Of a DNA stretch of 64,000 bases, positions 43,599-51,065 are shown one piece after another; position 1 is the first letter of the stretch; each line of letters starts with the position of its first letter. Location: NCBI RefSeq assembly GCF_018327705.1, contig NZ_BNEM01000002.1:3224001-3288000 (forward strand). The letters are read 5' to 3'. The notes under the pieces were generated by a model. The model had not been told where the DNA came from, ran no database searches, and worked only from the letters and a program-made list of their open reading frames with translations. The DNA is from Catellatospora sp. TT07R-123. GTDB taxonomy: Bacteria; Actinomycetota; Actinomycetes; Mycobacteriales; Micromonosporaceae. The position numbers were made by a program, and so were the translations under genes.

Positions 43599-44621
43599 TC
43601 ACTCCCCCGTGTCGCGCGCACGGCTGGGCTGGACGCGCATCGGTTCGCCCGGCATCTTCGGGTAGTCCGGCGGGTACGGCATCTCGCCGAGCCCGCGATC
43701 CCGCTCGTCCCGCTCCCACCACTCCAGCAGCACCGACAGGTCATGCGCGACCCCGTCCAGCTCGGCGTACAGATCCCCCACCTGCGCCAGCCGCACCGGC
43801 ACCGTACGCAGATCGAAGTCGTCCGGCTCGACCGACTTCAACTCGTCCCAGCTCACCGGCGTGCTCACCGTCGCCCGGGGGTTGGCCCGCAACGAGTACG
43901 GCGCCGCGATGGTCCGGTCCCGCGCCATCTGGTTGAAGTCGATGAACACCTTCTCCCCCCGTTCCTCCTTCCACCACGCCGTGGTGATCCGGTCGGGGTC
44001 GCGCCGCTCCAGCTCCCGCGCGAACGCGATCACGGCGTGCCGCACGTCGATGAACGACCACCGCGGCTCGATCCGCACGTAGACGTGCACCCCCCGACCG
44101 CCGGAGGTCTTCGGGAAGCCGGTCAGCCCCGCATCGGCGAGCACCTCCCGGGCCAGCCCCGCCACGTGTACGGCGTCGGTGAAGTCGGTGCCCGGCTGCG
44201 GGTCGAGGTCGATGCGCAGCTCGTCCGGCTGCTCGGTCTCGGGCGCCCGCACCGGCCAGGGGTGGAACACGATCGTGCCCATCTGGGCGGCCCACAGCAG
44301 CGCGCCGGGCTCCCTCGGGCACAGCTCGTCGGCCTTGCGCCCGGACGGGAACTTGATCTCGGCGGTGGTGATCCAGTCGGGCACGCCCCGGGTGGGCACG
44401 CGCTTCTGGTAGAACATCTCGCCGTCGATGCCCTCGGGGAAGCGCTGGAGGGCGGTGGGGCGCTCGCGCATGTACCGCAGCATCGGCTCGGAGACGGCCA
44501 GGTAGTACTCGAACACGTCCCGCTTGGTGTAGCCGGGTCCGGGGAAGTAGATCTTGTCCGGGCTGCTGAGTCTTACCGATCGATTACCGACCTCGTACTC
44601 GAGCGCTTCCGCCTTGGGCAT
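43599..44621 (-). CDS. LigD-type primase-polymerase domain protein
   Basis: 340-residue stand-alone homologue of the LigD polymerase domain (archaeo-eukaryotic primase superfamily). Motifs: IYFPGPGYTKRDVFEYYL near 24-41, catalytic RIDLDPQPG near 136-144, SGGRGVHVYV near 172-181, and FIDFNQMARDRTIAAPYSLRANPRATVSTPVSW near 226-258. It fills gaps in non-homologous end joining and is often encoded apart from its ligase in actinobacteria. The start ATG 44621 is only 29 bp from the divergent msrB start and has TAGGTT exactly 6 bases upstream, suggesting a leaderless transcript. Confidence 0.88.
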   Translation of the reverse strand: MPKAEALEYEVGNRSVRLSSPDKIYFPGPGYTKRDVFEYYLAVSEPMLRYMRERPTALQRFPEGIDGEMFYQKRVPTRGVPDWITTAEIKFPSGRKADELCPREPGALLWAAQMGTIVFHPWPVRAPETEQPDELRIDLDPQPGTDFTDAVHVAGLAREVLADAGLTGFPKTSGGRGVHVYVRIEPRWSFIDVRHAVIAFARELERRDPDRITTAWWKEERGEKVFIDFNQMARDRTIAAPYSLRANPRATVSTPVSWDELKSVEPDDFDLRTVPVRLAQVGDLYAELDGVAHDLSVLLEWWERDERDRGLGEMPYPPDYPKMPGEPMRVQPSRARDTGE

Positions 44622-44627
44622 GGCACG

Positions 44628-44644
44628 AACCTACCGCGTACTGT
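44628..44644. promoter_or_regulatory. Two divergent leaderless-type -10 elements
   Basis: TAGGTT (minus strand, 44633-44628) ends 6 bases before ATG 44621, and TACTGT (plus strand, 44639-44644) ends 6 bases before ATG 44651. Both genes therefore probably begin transcription at or next to the start codon. No Shine-Dalgarno is present on either side. Confidence 0.6.
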
Positions 44645-44650
44645 GCGGGT

Positions 44651-45052
44651 ATGGAGCAGAACATCAGCCACCTGACCGAGGACGAGTGGCGCGTCCGGCT
44701 CAATCCGGAGGAGTTCCGGGTGCTGCGCCAGGCCGGCACGGAGGCGCCCTGGACCGGCAAGTACGTCGAGACCAAGACCCCGGGCACGTACCGCTGCCGC
44801 GCCTGCGGCGTGAAGCTGTTCGAGAGCGTCACCAAGTTCGACAGCCACTGCGGCTGGCCGTCCTTCGACGAGGCCATCCCGGGCACGATCCGCTATATAG
44901 AGGACCGCTCGCACGGCATGGTGCGCGTGGAGGTGCGCTGCGCCAACTGCGACTCCCACCTCGGCCACCGCTTCGACGGCGAGGGCTTCACCGCCAAGAA
45001 CGCCCGCTACTGCATCAACTCGATCAGCATCGATCTGGAAGAGCAGGCGTAA
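44651..45052 (+). CDS. msrB: Peptide-methionine (R)-S-oxide reductase
   Basis: 133-residue repair enzyme that reduces the R form of methionine sulfoxide. Zinc ligands CRAC (about 52-55) and CANC (about 100-103), the stretch FDSHCGWPSFDEAI, GHRFDGEGFTAKNARYCIN with the catalytic Cys near 121. Normal length, no signal peptide, so cytosolic. Probably transcribed leaderless (see 44628-44644). Convergent with the RelE/Phd pair. Confidence 0.95.
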   Translation: MEQNISHLTEDEWRVRLNPEEFRVLRQAGTEAPWTGKYVETKTPGTYRCRACGVKLFESVTKFDSHCGWPSFDEAIPGTIRYIEDRSHGMVRVEVRCANCDSHLGHRFDGEGFTAKNARYCINSISIDLEEQA

Positions 45053-45058
45053 CAGATG

Positions 45059-45100
45059 CCCGCCGCGTCCAGGGCCACCTGCGGTCCCGGAGGCGGCGGG
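45059..45100. terminator. Hairpin between msrB and the toxin gene
   Basis: CCCGCCGC at 45059-45066 pairs with GCGGCGGG at 45093-45100, in the 51-bp gap between convergent stops (45052 and 45104). Likely bidirectional terminator. Confidence 0.55.
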
Positions 45101-45103
45101 GAT

Positions 45104-45370
45104 TCATCGAGTGCGGTAGACGGTCGACCGGCGTTGCACGTTGGCGACCTCTACCAGCACTAGTTCATCGTGTATGGCATAGATGATCCGATATTCTCCC
45201 CGCCGGGCGGAATGAAGGCCAGTCAGCTCCGCGATCAGCGGTTTCCCCACCCGCTGCGGGTTCTCAGCCAGCGGCCCGGCGCAGAACTCCAGCACCGCCC
45301 ACGCAATCCGCTCAGGCAGCTTTGCGATGTCACGCCGCGCGGCGGCAGTGAACTCGACGCGATACGTCAC
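45104..45370 (-). CDS. RelE/ParE-family toxin
   Basis: 88 residues. RelE-type pattern: YRVEFTAAARRDIAKLP at the N-terminus, RVGKPLIAELTGLHSARRGEYRIIYAI in the middle and a basic C-terminus. RelE toxins cleave mRNA in the ribosomal A site. The GTG start at 45370 overlaps the antitoxin stop in GTGA, the usual tight arrangement. Confidence 0.88.
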   Translation of the reverse strand: MTYRVEFTAAARRDIAKLPERIAWAVLEFCAGPLAENPQRVGKPLIAELTGLHSARRGEYRIIYAIHDELVLVEVANVQRRSTVYRTR

Positions 45371-45654
45371 TCCGTCTCACCGGCTCGCGCACTGCGTGCT
45401 TCGAGGTCACGACGGATGTCATCCATGCTGAACCGCTCCGAATCGGTCAGCGCATCCCTGATCTCCTCGACGATCCCGGGTTCGGAGAGGATCTCCAGCG
45501 TCTCCTGGAGCGATTCAAGATCCTCGTACGAGATGAGCACAGCAGCGGGCCTGCCGTTCTTCGTGATCACAACACGCTCGTGGGTCGTCTCGACCGAGGT
45601 GACCAGTGGCGAGAGGCGGTCTCTGACATCGGCGAGCGGCAGCGTGGTAGTCAT
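45367..45654 (-). CDS. Phd/YefM-family antitoxin
   Basis: 95 residues, starting MTTTLPLADVRDRLSPLV with the Phd/YefM DNA-binding fold followed by VVITKNGRPAAVLISYEDLESLQ. The acidic C-terminus would wrap the toxin. ATG 45654 was chosen over an upstream in-frame ATG. CATAAT (minus strand, 45667-45662) lies 7 bases upstream, so the operon may be leaderless. The pair is expected to autorepress through this promoter. Confidence 0.88.
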   Translation of the reverse strand: MTTTLPLADVRDRLSPLVTSVETTHERVVITKNGRPAAVLISYEDLESLQETLEILSEPGIVEEIRDALTDSERFSMDDIRRDLEARSARAGETE

Positions 45655-45748
45655 GTACAGAATTATGGCGCTCTCGTGCGGAGGGCCGCAACCCACCCCC
45701 CAGCCGGACTGCTGATCGCTGGTTGACAGCCGCCTTACCTTGAGCGCC

Positions 45749-45910
45749 ATGATGATGCTCGGGGGAACAGCGGCTCAGGCCGCGTCATTGGCCACTCAAG
45801 ACGCATTCCTGCGGATCGAGGGCGGCCCGGCCTGCTGCCTTTGCGTGCTCGTACTCATCGGATTCGGTTTCGGTGCATACGCTCTCGGCCGCCGCAACAA
45901 GAACAGCTGA
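45749..45910 (+). CDS. Small membrane protein, unknown
   Basis: 53-residue predicted protein starting with three Met codons and ending in GRRNKNS. It has one hydrophobic helix (about 31-47, with CCLCVLVLIGFGFGAYAL) and a positively charged end. TACCTT lies 7 bases before the ATG, which would fit a leaderless message. No family recognised. It could be a genuine small membrane protein or a chance open frame. The balanced charge around a single helix argues for the former. Confidence 0.45.
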   Translation: MMMLGGTAAQAASLATQDAFLRIEGGPACCLCVLVLIGFGFGAYALGRRNKNS

Positions 45911-45987
45911 CCTGTCGGGTATGGACTGGTGCCCGGCCGTATGCCGTGCCACCATCATCGGGAATTCCTGGGACGGGAGGACCGGCG

Positions 45988-46470
45988 GTGGCGGACGGCA
46001 CGGCGGGCACGCACTGGTGGCAGCGGCTGACCAGCCCCGGCGGCGGCACGCTGCCGCTGAGCGTCACCGAGCGCCTGTCCTGGTATGAGCGCCAGGTGCG
46101 CAAGCAGCGCCGCGGCAACCACACCCTGGAGGCCACGACGGTCGTGCTCGCCGCGGGCATCCCCGCCGCGGCCGCCCTGGGCGCACCCGCGGCGGTGACC
46201 GCGGTGCTCGGCGCGCTGGTCGCGGTCCTGGCCGGGCTGCGCCAGCTGCTGCGGCCGGGTGAGAACTGGATCCGCAGCAGCGGCACCCTGGTCGCGTTGC
46301 AGCGGGAGGCCGTGCTGTGGAGCGCGGGCCGCGCGCCATACGACGGCGACAAGCCCGACGCCGCCCTGGTCGAGAACGTGGAGGCGCTGGTCGCCGACGA
46401 GGCGATGCGCTGGGCCGACCAGCGCAGCGCCCGCCGCGCCGCGGCCGACCCGGAGCGCCAGCCCGCCTAG
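45988..46470 (+). CDS. DUF4231 / SLATT-like membrane protein
   Basis: 160 residues with two adjacent hydrophobic segments (about 46-63 and 68-86) between hydrophilic ends. The N-terminal LSWYERQVRKQRRGNHTLEATTVVLAAGIPAAAA and the following VLGALVAVLAGLRQLLRPGENWIR match DUF4231, part of the SLATT superfamily of two-helix membrane proteins sometimes tied to nucleotide-signalling systems. No such enzyme gene is next to it. GTG 45988 has GGGAGG 7 bases upstream. Its stop overlaps that of the convergent ArsC-like gene. Confidence 0.72.
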   Translation: MADGTAGTHWWQRLTSPGGGTLPLSVTERLSWYERQVRKQRRGNHTLEATTVVLAAGIPAAAALGAPAAVTAVLGALVAVLAGLRQLLRPGENWIRSSGTLVALQREAVLWSAGRAPYDGDKPDAALVENVEALVADEAMRWADQRSARRAAADPERQPA

Positions 46471-46868
46471 CTCTGCCCCGAGCTCTCCCCTGCCCGCTCG
46501 ACCGCCGACCGCAGCGCCTCGGGGCTGCGGCCCACGACCGCGCCGCCGTCGTCGAGCAGGATGATCGGACGCTGGATGAGCTGCGGGTGCGCGGCCATGG
46601 CGTCGATCCAGCGCCGGCGGCTCGCCGGGTCGCGGTCCCAGTCCGCCAGGCCCAGTTCGGCGGCGACCGGCTCGCCCAGGCGGCACACGTCCCACGGCTG
46701 GGCGCCGAGGCGGTCCAGCACCTCGGCGAACTCGTCGGCGGTCGGCGGCCGCGTCAGGTACGACCGCAGCCGCACCGGCACCCCGGCCAGCTCGAACGTC
46801 TCCCGCGCGGTGGCGCACTTCGAGCACGACGGGTTGTTCCACATCTCCACCCGGCCATCTTCGCGCAC
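46467..46868 (-). CDS. ArsC/Spx-family arsenate reductase-like protein
   Basis: About 133 residues. MWNNPSCSKCATARETFELAGV near the N-terminus is the thioredoxin-fold CxxC region of ArsC-family proteins. RSYLTRPPTADEFAEVLDRLG, a DPASRRRWIDAMAAHPQLIQRPIIL stretch and GRSPEALRSAV follow the family plan. Function may be thiol-linked reduction rather than arsenate resistance, since no ars operon is near. The start is uncertain: GTG 46868 is used, GTG 46850 or ATG 46844 are possible. The stop overlaps the DUF4231 stop (CTAG). Confidence 0.75.
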   Translation of the reverse strand: MREDGRVEMWNNPSCSKCATARETFELAGVPVRLRSYLTRPPTADEFAEVLDRLGAQPWDVCRLGEPVAAELGLADWDRDPASRRRWIDAMAAHPQLIQRPIILLDDGGAVVGRSPEALRSAVERAGESSGQS

Positions 46869-46953
46869 CGAGATTTCTTCGCCGTAGGGGCAACCTGGCC
46901 GGGCCCCGACCCGGTACGTCATCCTGTCCAACCGACAGGAGACGGGGCGGGGA

Positions 46954-48372
46954 ATGGCTGACTCGGGGTTCGAGGAGTTCGTGCGGGTGCGGTCGCACGT
47001 GCTGCTGCGCACGGCGTACGCGCTGACCAGGGATCACGCGCTGGCCGAGGACCTGCTCCAGACCGCGCTGGCCCGGTCCTGGTCGGCGTGGCGGCGCATC
47101 GATGGCGACCCGGAGCCGTACGTGCGCGCGGTCCTGGCCAACACCTACAACTCGTGGTGGCGCCGCCGCTGGCACGGTGAGCAGCCGACCGAGGTGCTGC
47201 CCGAGACCGTCGGCGGCGCGCCGCAGGACCGGGTGGCCGAGCGCGACGGGGTGTGGCAGGCGCTGGGGCGGCTGTCGCGGCAGCAGCGGACGGTGCTGGT
47301 GCTGCGCTACTTCGAGGACATGAGCGAGGCTGACATCGCGTGGGCGCTGGGCATCTCGGCGGGCGCGGTGAAGAGCCACGCCGCCAAGGGCCTGGCCCGG
47401 CTGCGGCTGGACCCGACGCTGCTGCCGGTGCCGGTCGACGACGCCCCGGTCGGCAACGAGCGGCTGGCGGGGGTCCGCGCGCGCGTCCGGCAGCGCCGCA
47501 ACGGCCGCCTGGCGGCCGCCGCGACGGCGGCCCTGGTGGTCGCGGTGGTGCTGGGCCTGCTGCTGGTTCCGGGGGTACGGCGGCACAGCCTGCCCGACCC
47601 CGCCGTCTCCTGCTCGGCCGGGCTCGACCTGGACGGGGCGGTGTACGTCGACGGCAACCACGTCGTGGCACAGGCCTCCCAGCCGTACGCCCTGGGTAAC
47701 ACCATGCGTTTCACCTGGACGCCCTCGGCGGTCGATCCGGCCATCGTCTACGGCGCCTGCAACCAGGCGGCCGGACCGGACACCCTGATCATGATCGCAA
47801 GGGTCAACGGCGCCAAGGTGCTGCGGGTCAGGTGCGCCTCCGGGTCCGCGACCGGCGGCTACACCACAGACCGGCTCAACCTCGCAGCCCTGGGTCTGCG
47901 GCCGGGCAGACCGGTCGAGGTGACCGTCCAACTCGAAAGGGGCGAGGCCCAGACCACGCTGGACCGGCTGGGGAAGATGGAGGTCGGCATCGGCGAGCCG
48001 GTCCCGTTCGACCAGTACCCGCTGCCCTCGCCTCCCCCGGTGCTGGAACCGCTGGTGCGCGATCCCACTGACGCCCCGCCGCACGCGGTCGTGCTGGACC
48101 AGGGCACGAACCGGCCGGTCAAGCTGCAATGGACCGGCGGCTTGCAGATCATCGGCCGCGCGCAGACGCCCGGCGTGCTGCGGATCAGCGTCAACGGCGT
48201 GCCCGTGCAGGACATGAACTGGTGGGACTACGACCAGCGCACCCTCAGCTATTACGTCGGCGGGCCGAACGACTTCCCGTCGATCGCCGCCGAGGACCAG
48301 GTCACGGTGTCGATCGAGCCGGTGGGCTTCACCGGGGACTGGTTCGTCGCGATCGTCCAGGCCTGGGGTTGA
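46954..48372 (+). CDS. Membrane-tethered SigE-family sigma factor with extracytoplasmic domain
   Basis: 472-residue single polypeptide. Residues 1-155 are a SigE-type sigma factor: FEEFVRVRSHVLLRTAYALT, AEDLLQTALARSWSAWRRID, then region 4 LSRQQRTVLVLRYFEDMSEADIAWALGISAGAVKSHAAKGLARL. A basic linker, one transmembrane helix (about 186-206) and a 265-residue extracytoplasmic part follow. The latter ends in a domain with VLRISVNGVPVQDMNWWDYD (WWDYD 423-427) that matches the C-terminus of the separate membrane protein at 26224-27267. The frame runs unbroken from ATG 46954, preceded by AGGAG, so the fusion is not an artefact of choosing the start. It may be released by proteolysis or act as a membrane sensor. 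Confidence 0.85.
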   Translation: MADSGFEEFVRVRSHVLLRTAYALTRDHALAEDLLQTALARSWSAWRRIDGDPEPYVRAVLANTYNSWWRRRWHGEQPTEVLPETVGGAPQDRVAERDGVWQALGRLSRQQRTVLVLRYFEDMSEADIAWALGISAGAVKSHAAKGLARLRLDPTLLPVPVDDAPVGNERLAGVRARVRQRRNGRLAAAATAALVVAVVLGLLLVPGVRRHSLPDPAVSCSAGLDLDGAVYVDGNHVVAQASQPYALGNTMRFTWTPSAVDPAIVYGACNQAAGPDTLIMIARVNGAKVLRVRCASGSATGGYTTDRLNLAALGLRPGRPVEVTVQLERGEAQTTLDRLGKMEVGIGEPVPFDQYPLPSPPPVLEPLVRDPTDAPPHAVVLDQGTNRPVKLQWTGGLQIIGRAQTPGVLRISVNGVPVQDMNWWDYDQRTLSYYVGGPNDFPSIAAEDQVTVSIEPVGFTGDWFVAIVQAWG

Positions 48373-48446
48373 GCCCCGGCATGGGGCACCTGGGCAGCCG
48401 GGCAGGTGGATTAGCATTAATCAACCTGAACAGGGAGATGTCGACC

Positions 48447-49037
48447 ATGCCCGGACTCGTGCCGCCCGTCGCCGACGAGCGCGAAGGCCTGCTGGCCTTC
48501 CTCGCCCACCAGCGGCAGGTGCTCAAGCTCGCCGCGTACGGCCTCACCGACGACCAGGCCCGGCTGGCCGCCACCGCCGGGCCGCTGAGCGTCGGCGGGC
48601 TGATCAAGCACTGCGCCGCGACCGAGACGCACTGGATCGACATCTTGCTCCAGCGACCGGCCATGGGCGTGCCGCAGGACTACGCGGCGACCTTCCAACT
48701 GGCCGACGACGAGACCCTGGCCGGGGTGATCGAGCGCTACGACGCGGTCGCCACCGCGACGGCAGCCGCCGTGGCGCTGATCCCGGACCTGGACGACCCG
48801 GTGCCGGTGCCCAAGGGCGTGCCGTGGTTCCCGGCCGACGTGGACGCCTGGTCGGTGTGCTGGGTGCTGCTGCACCTGATCGAGGAGACGGCCCGGCACG
48901 CCGGTCACGCCGACATCGTGCGCGAGAGCATCGACGGCGCGACCGCGTTCCCGCTGATGGCGGCGGCCGAGGGCTGGCCGGAGACGCCCTGGATGAAGCC
49001 CTGGCGGCCGCAGCGGCCGCCGGTGTCGATGCTCTGA
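48447..49037 (+). CDS. DinB-family protein (DUF664)
   Basis: 196 residues of the DinB/YfiT four-helix superfamily. Possible metal ligands are His56 (LIKHCAATETHWIDI) and two His in LLHLIEETARHAGHADIVRE (about 144-163). Actinobacterial members include thiol-dependent transferases, but most are uncharacterised. ATG 48447 is preferred because AGGGAG lies 9 bases before it. The ATG at 48438 touches the same sequence. Confidence 0.85.
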   Translation: MPGLVPPVADEREGLLAFLAHQRQVLKLAAYGLTDDQARLAATAGPLSVGGLIKHCAATETHWIDILLQRPAMGVPQDYAATFQLADDETLAGVIERYDAVATATAAAVALIPDLDDPVPVPKGVPWFPADVDAWSVCWVLLHLIEETARHAGHADIVRESIDGATAFPLMAAAEGWPETPWMKPWRPQRPPVSML

Positions 49038-49059
49038 TCACCCGCGCTACTGTCGTGCC

Positions 49060-49476
49060 GTGGACGAGCAGTGGCGGCAGCAGCGTGACCATGCCGTGGC
49101 GCAGCACGCCGCGGCCGACGAGCGCCGCCGCGCGGCCGAGGCCGCCAAGGCCCGCGCGATGGTCGAGCGGTTCGTCGCGCAGGCGCGCGAGCGCGGCCTG
49201 CGCCCGACCGCACTGACCGCGTTCGCGTACGACGGGAGCGCCCGCTACCGCACCACCCTGCGCGGCTGGTACGTGCACCGCGGCAAGGGCCTGGCCGTGG
49301 ACGTCGACGGCAACTACTACATCCTCGGCGTCCCGTCCTCGCTGCGGGCGCGGCTGCTCGGCGCGCAGGTGCGCCCGACCGATCCGCCGCTGGTCATCGG
49401 GGCGGGCGGCAAGGACGGCGAGTCGATGCCGCTGGAGGTCATGCTCCAGCGGCGCCTCGACGCCGGGGACGACTGA
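49060..49476 (+). CDS. Hypothetical protein
   Basis: 138 residues, no family recognised. The first 45 residues are a charged Ala/Glu/Arg-rich helix, and the rest (TALTAFAYDGSARYRTTLRG, VDVDGNYYILGVPSSLRARL) looks like a small beta-rich cytosolic domain. GTG 49060 follows TACTGT by exactly 6 bases, the same leaderless arrangement as msrB. Confidence 0.7.
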   Translation: MDEQWRQQRDHAVAQHAAADERRRAAEAAKARAMVERFVAQARERGLRPTALTAFAYDGSARYRTTLRGWYVHRGKGLAVDVDGNYYILGVPSSLRARLLGAQVRPTDPPLVIGAGGKDGESMPLEVMLQRRLDAGDD

Positions 49477-49532
49477 TCCGTACGGGTTTCCCCGAATACC
49501 GCACGGATTCGGATGACGCTAATCTCTGGCGC

Positions 49533-50306
49533 ATGAGTGCTGCGCGCCCCCAGGGTCTGGTGTTCGGAGAAGTCGCCGAGGAGTTCGACCGGATCCGGCC
49601 GGGTTACCCGTCGGCTCTGGTCGACGACGTGCTGGCCTACGCGGGTCCGGGCACCCGCGCGCTGGAGGTGGGCGCGGGCACGGGCAAGGCCACCACCGCG
49701 TTCGCCGTACGCGGGCTGGACATCACCGCCGTGGAGCCGGATCCGGCCATGGCGGCGCTGCTGGAGCAGCGGCTGGGCGAGCGGTCCGCGGTGCGGATCG
49801 TGGCGGCGCTGTTCGAGGGCTACACCCCGGACGCCCCGTTCGACCTGCTCTACTGCGCGCAGGCGTGGCAGTGGACGGACTCGTCGCAGCGCTGGGCGCG
49901 CGCGGCCGCCGCGCTGGCCCCCGGCGGCGCGCTGGCGCTGTTCTGGAACTTCGACCGCATCGCCGACGACGACCTGCGCGCCCTGGTCCGCCAGGTGCAC
50001 GAGCCGTACGCGCCGCACGCGATGCTCGACGAGGAACCGGCCGACGGCACCGACCTGTCGCAGTACTGGCCCGGCCCCGACCTGGCCGCGCTGCCCGAGT
50101 TCGGCGACCTGGCCGAGAAGATCTACCTGTGGGAGCGCACGCTGTCGGCCGACGACTACGTGTCCTACCTGTCCACCCAGCCGACCTACCGGATGCTGCC
50201 GGAGGACACCCGCGAGGCGCTGTTCGCCGCCCTGCTCCAGCGGCTGCCCGAGAAGCTCACGCTGTCGGTCGAGACGCTGCTGTACCTGGGGCGGCGCGCC
50301 GCCTGA
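49533..50306 (+). CDS. Class I SAM-dependent methyltransferase
   Basis: 257 residues. SAM-binding motif I ALEVGAGTGKATTAFA near 40-55, acidic end of the next strand VEPDP near 66-70, motif II-like FDLLYCAQAWQWTDSSQRWARAAAALAPGGALALFWN near 105-141. The N-terminus FGEVAEEFDRIRPGYPSALVDDV is typical of the UbiE/MenG-like group that methylates small molecules. TAATCT lies 7 bases before ATG 49533, so probably leaderless. Substrate unknown. Confidence 0.87.
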   Translation: MSAARPQGLVFGEVAEEFDRIRPGYPSALVDDVLAYAGPGTRALEVGAGTGKATTAFAVRGLDITAVEPDPAMAALLEQRLGERSAVRIVAALFEGYTPDAPFDLLYCAQAWQWTDSSQRWARAAAALAPGGALALFWNFDRIADDDLRALVRQVHEPYAPHAMLDEEPADGTDLSQYWPGPDLAALPEFGDLAEKIYLWERTLSADDYVSYLSTQPTYRMLPEDTREALFAALLQRLPEKLTLSVETLLYLGRRAA

Positions 50307-50313
50307 GCCGGGC

Positions 50314-50607
50314 TCAGCCCTGCGCCGCGCCCGGCGGCGGACCGACCTTGATGGCGCGGCGCAGGGAGTACGTCACCGAGTGCATCCGGTGCGGGTCGGA
50401 GGCGAGGTAGACCGCGCCCCGGTCGTACACCTGCCAGCCGTCGCGGCCGAGCCGGTTGAGGTGGCGCAGGTCGTCGAAGCGCTCGTCGGTGCCCCAGCGC
50501 TCCACGCCGCGCACGTGGTGGAACGAGGCGTCCCAGTCCATGAACCGGTCACCGCCCAGCGACCCCGCCGAGCGGTACTCGAAGCGTGCGTATTCCCAGC
50601 GAACCAT
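50314..50607 (-). CDS. Small DUF4177-like protein
   Basis: 97 residues. WEYARFEYRS at the start and LRHLNRLGRDGWQVYDRG ... YSLRRAI resemble the DUF4177 pattern (WEY, then LGxxGWel, then a hydrophobic strand with Arg). Function unknown. ATG 50607 follows CACAAT (minus strand, 50619-50614) by 6 bases, fitting a leaderless transcript. Convergent with the methyltransferase gene. Confidence 0.65.
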   Translation of the reverse strand: MVRWEYARFEYRSAGSLGGDRFMDWDASFHHVRGVERWGTDERFDDLRHLNRLGRDGWQVYDRGAVYLASDPHRMHSVTYSLRRAIKVGPPPGAAQG

Positions 50608-50691
50608 GGCGCCATTGTGCCCCACGACCGCCGGTGACCGGCCACTGTGTCCAAAAACATCAGTCCTGGCCCGAGCGCGGACCGGCACCGG

Positions 50692-50976
50692 TCAGCCGAG
50701 TTCCATCGCCACCAGCAGGAACACCGCCAGGCCCGCGACGACACCGATCACCATCGCGGGCACCAGCGCCAGGTCGAAGAAGGTGGCGGTGAAGGTGGCC
50801 AGCCCGCCCGGGACGGTGAAGAACGCCGCCGCCTGAACGGGTCTGCGCCGCGAATACCTGACGGCGGCCCGGGCGATGAACTTGACCACGATGGCCAGGA
50901 AACCGATCACGGCCAGCGCCGACAGCGCGAGCAGCGTCCACAGCACGGCCGACCCACTCGACACGGCGCACCATCC
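50692..50976 (-). CDS. Small two-helix membrane protein
   Basis: 94 residues with a hydrophobic helix at about 10-35, a basic loop (RAAVRYSRRRPVQ) and further hydrophobic stretches at about 50-92. No family recognised. ATG 50976 is preferred, and an overlapping ATG at 50971 is in another frame. No obvious ribosome-binding site. Lies in the gap between the DUF4177-like and phosphotransferase genes, all leftward. Confidence 0.55.
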   Translation of the reverse strand, partial: GWCAVSSGSAVLWTLLALSALAVIGFLAIVVKFIARAAVRYSRRRPVQAAAFFTVPGGLATFTATFFDLALVPAMVIGVVAGLAVFLLVAMELG

Positions 50977-51065
50977 CATCGACCCGCGCTGCTGAACTCC
51001 GCGCCCCGAACCTACCCACCGCCCACCACCCGCGCCACGCGGGCCCTTCCGGACGGGGCCCGGGG

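Noticed and set aside
46467..46868. Arsenic resistance locus
   Set aside because: Only an ArsC-fold gene is present, with no arsR, arsB or acr3-type neighbour.
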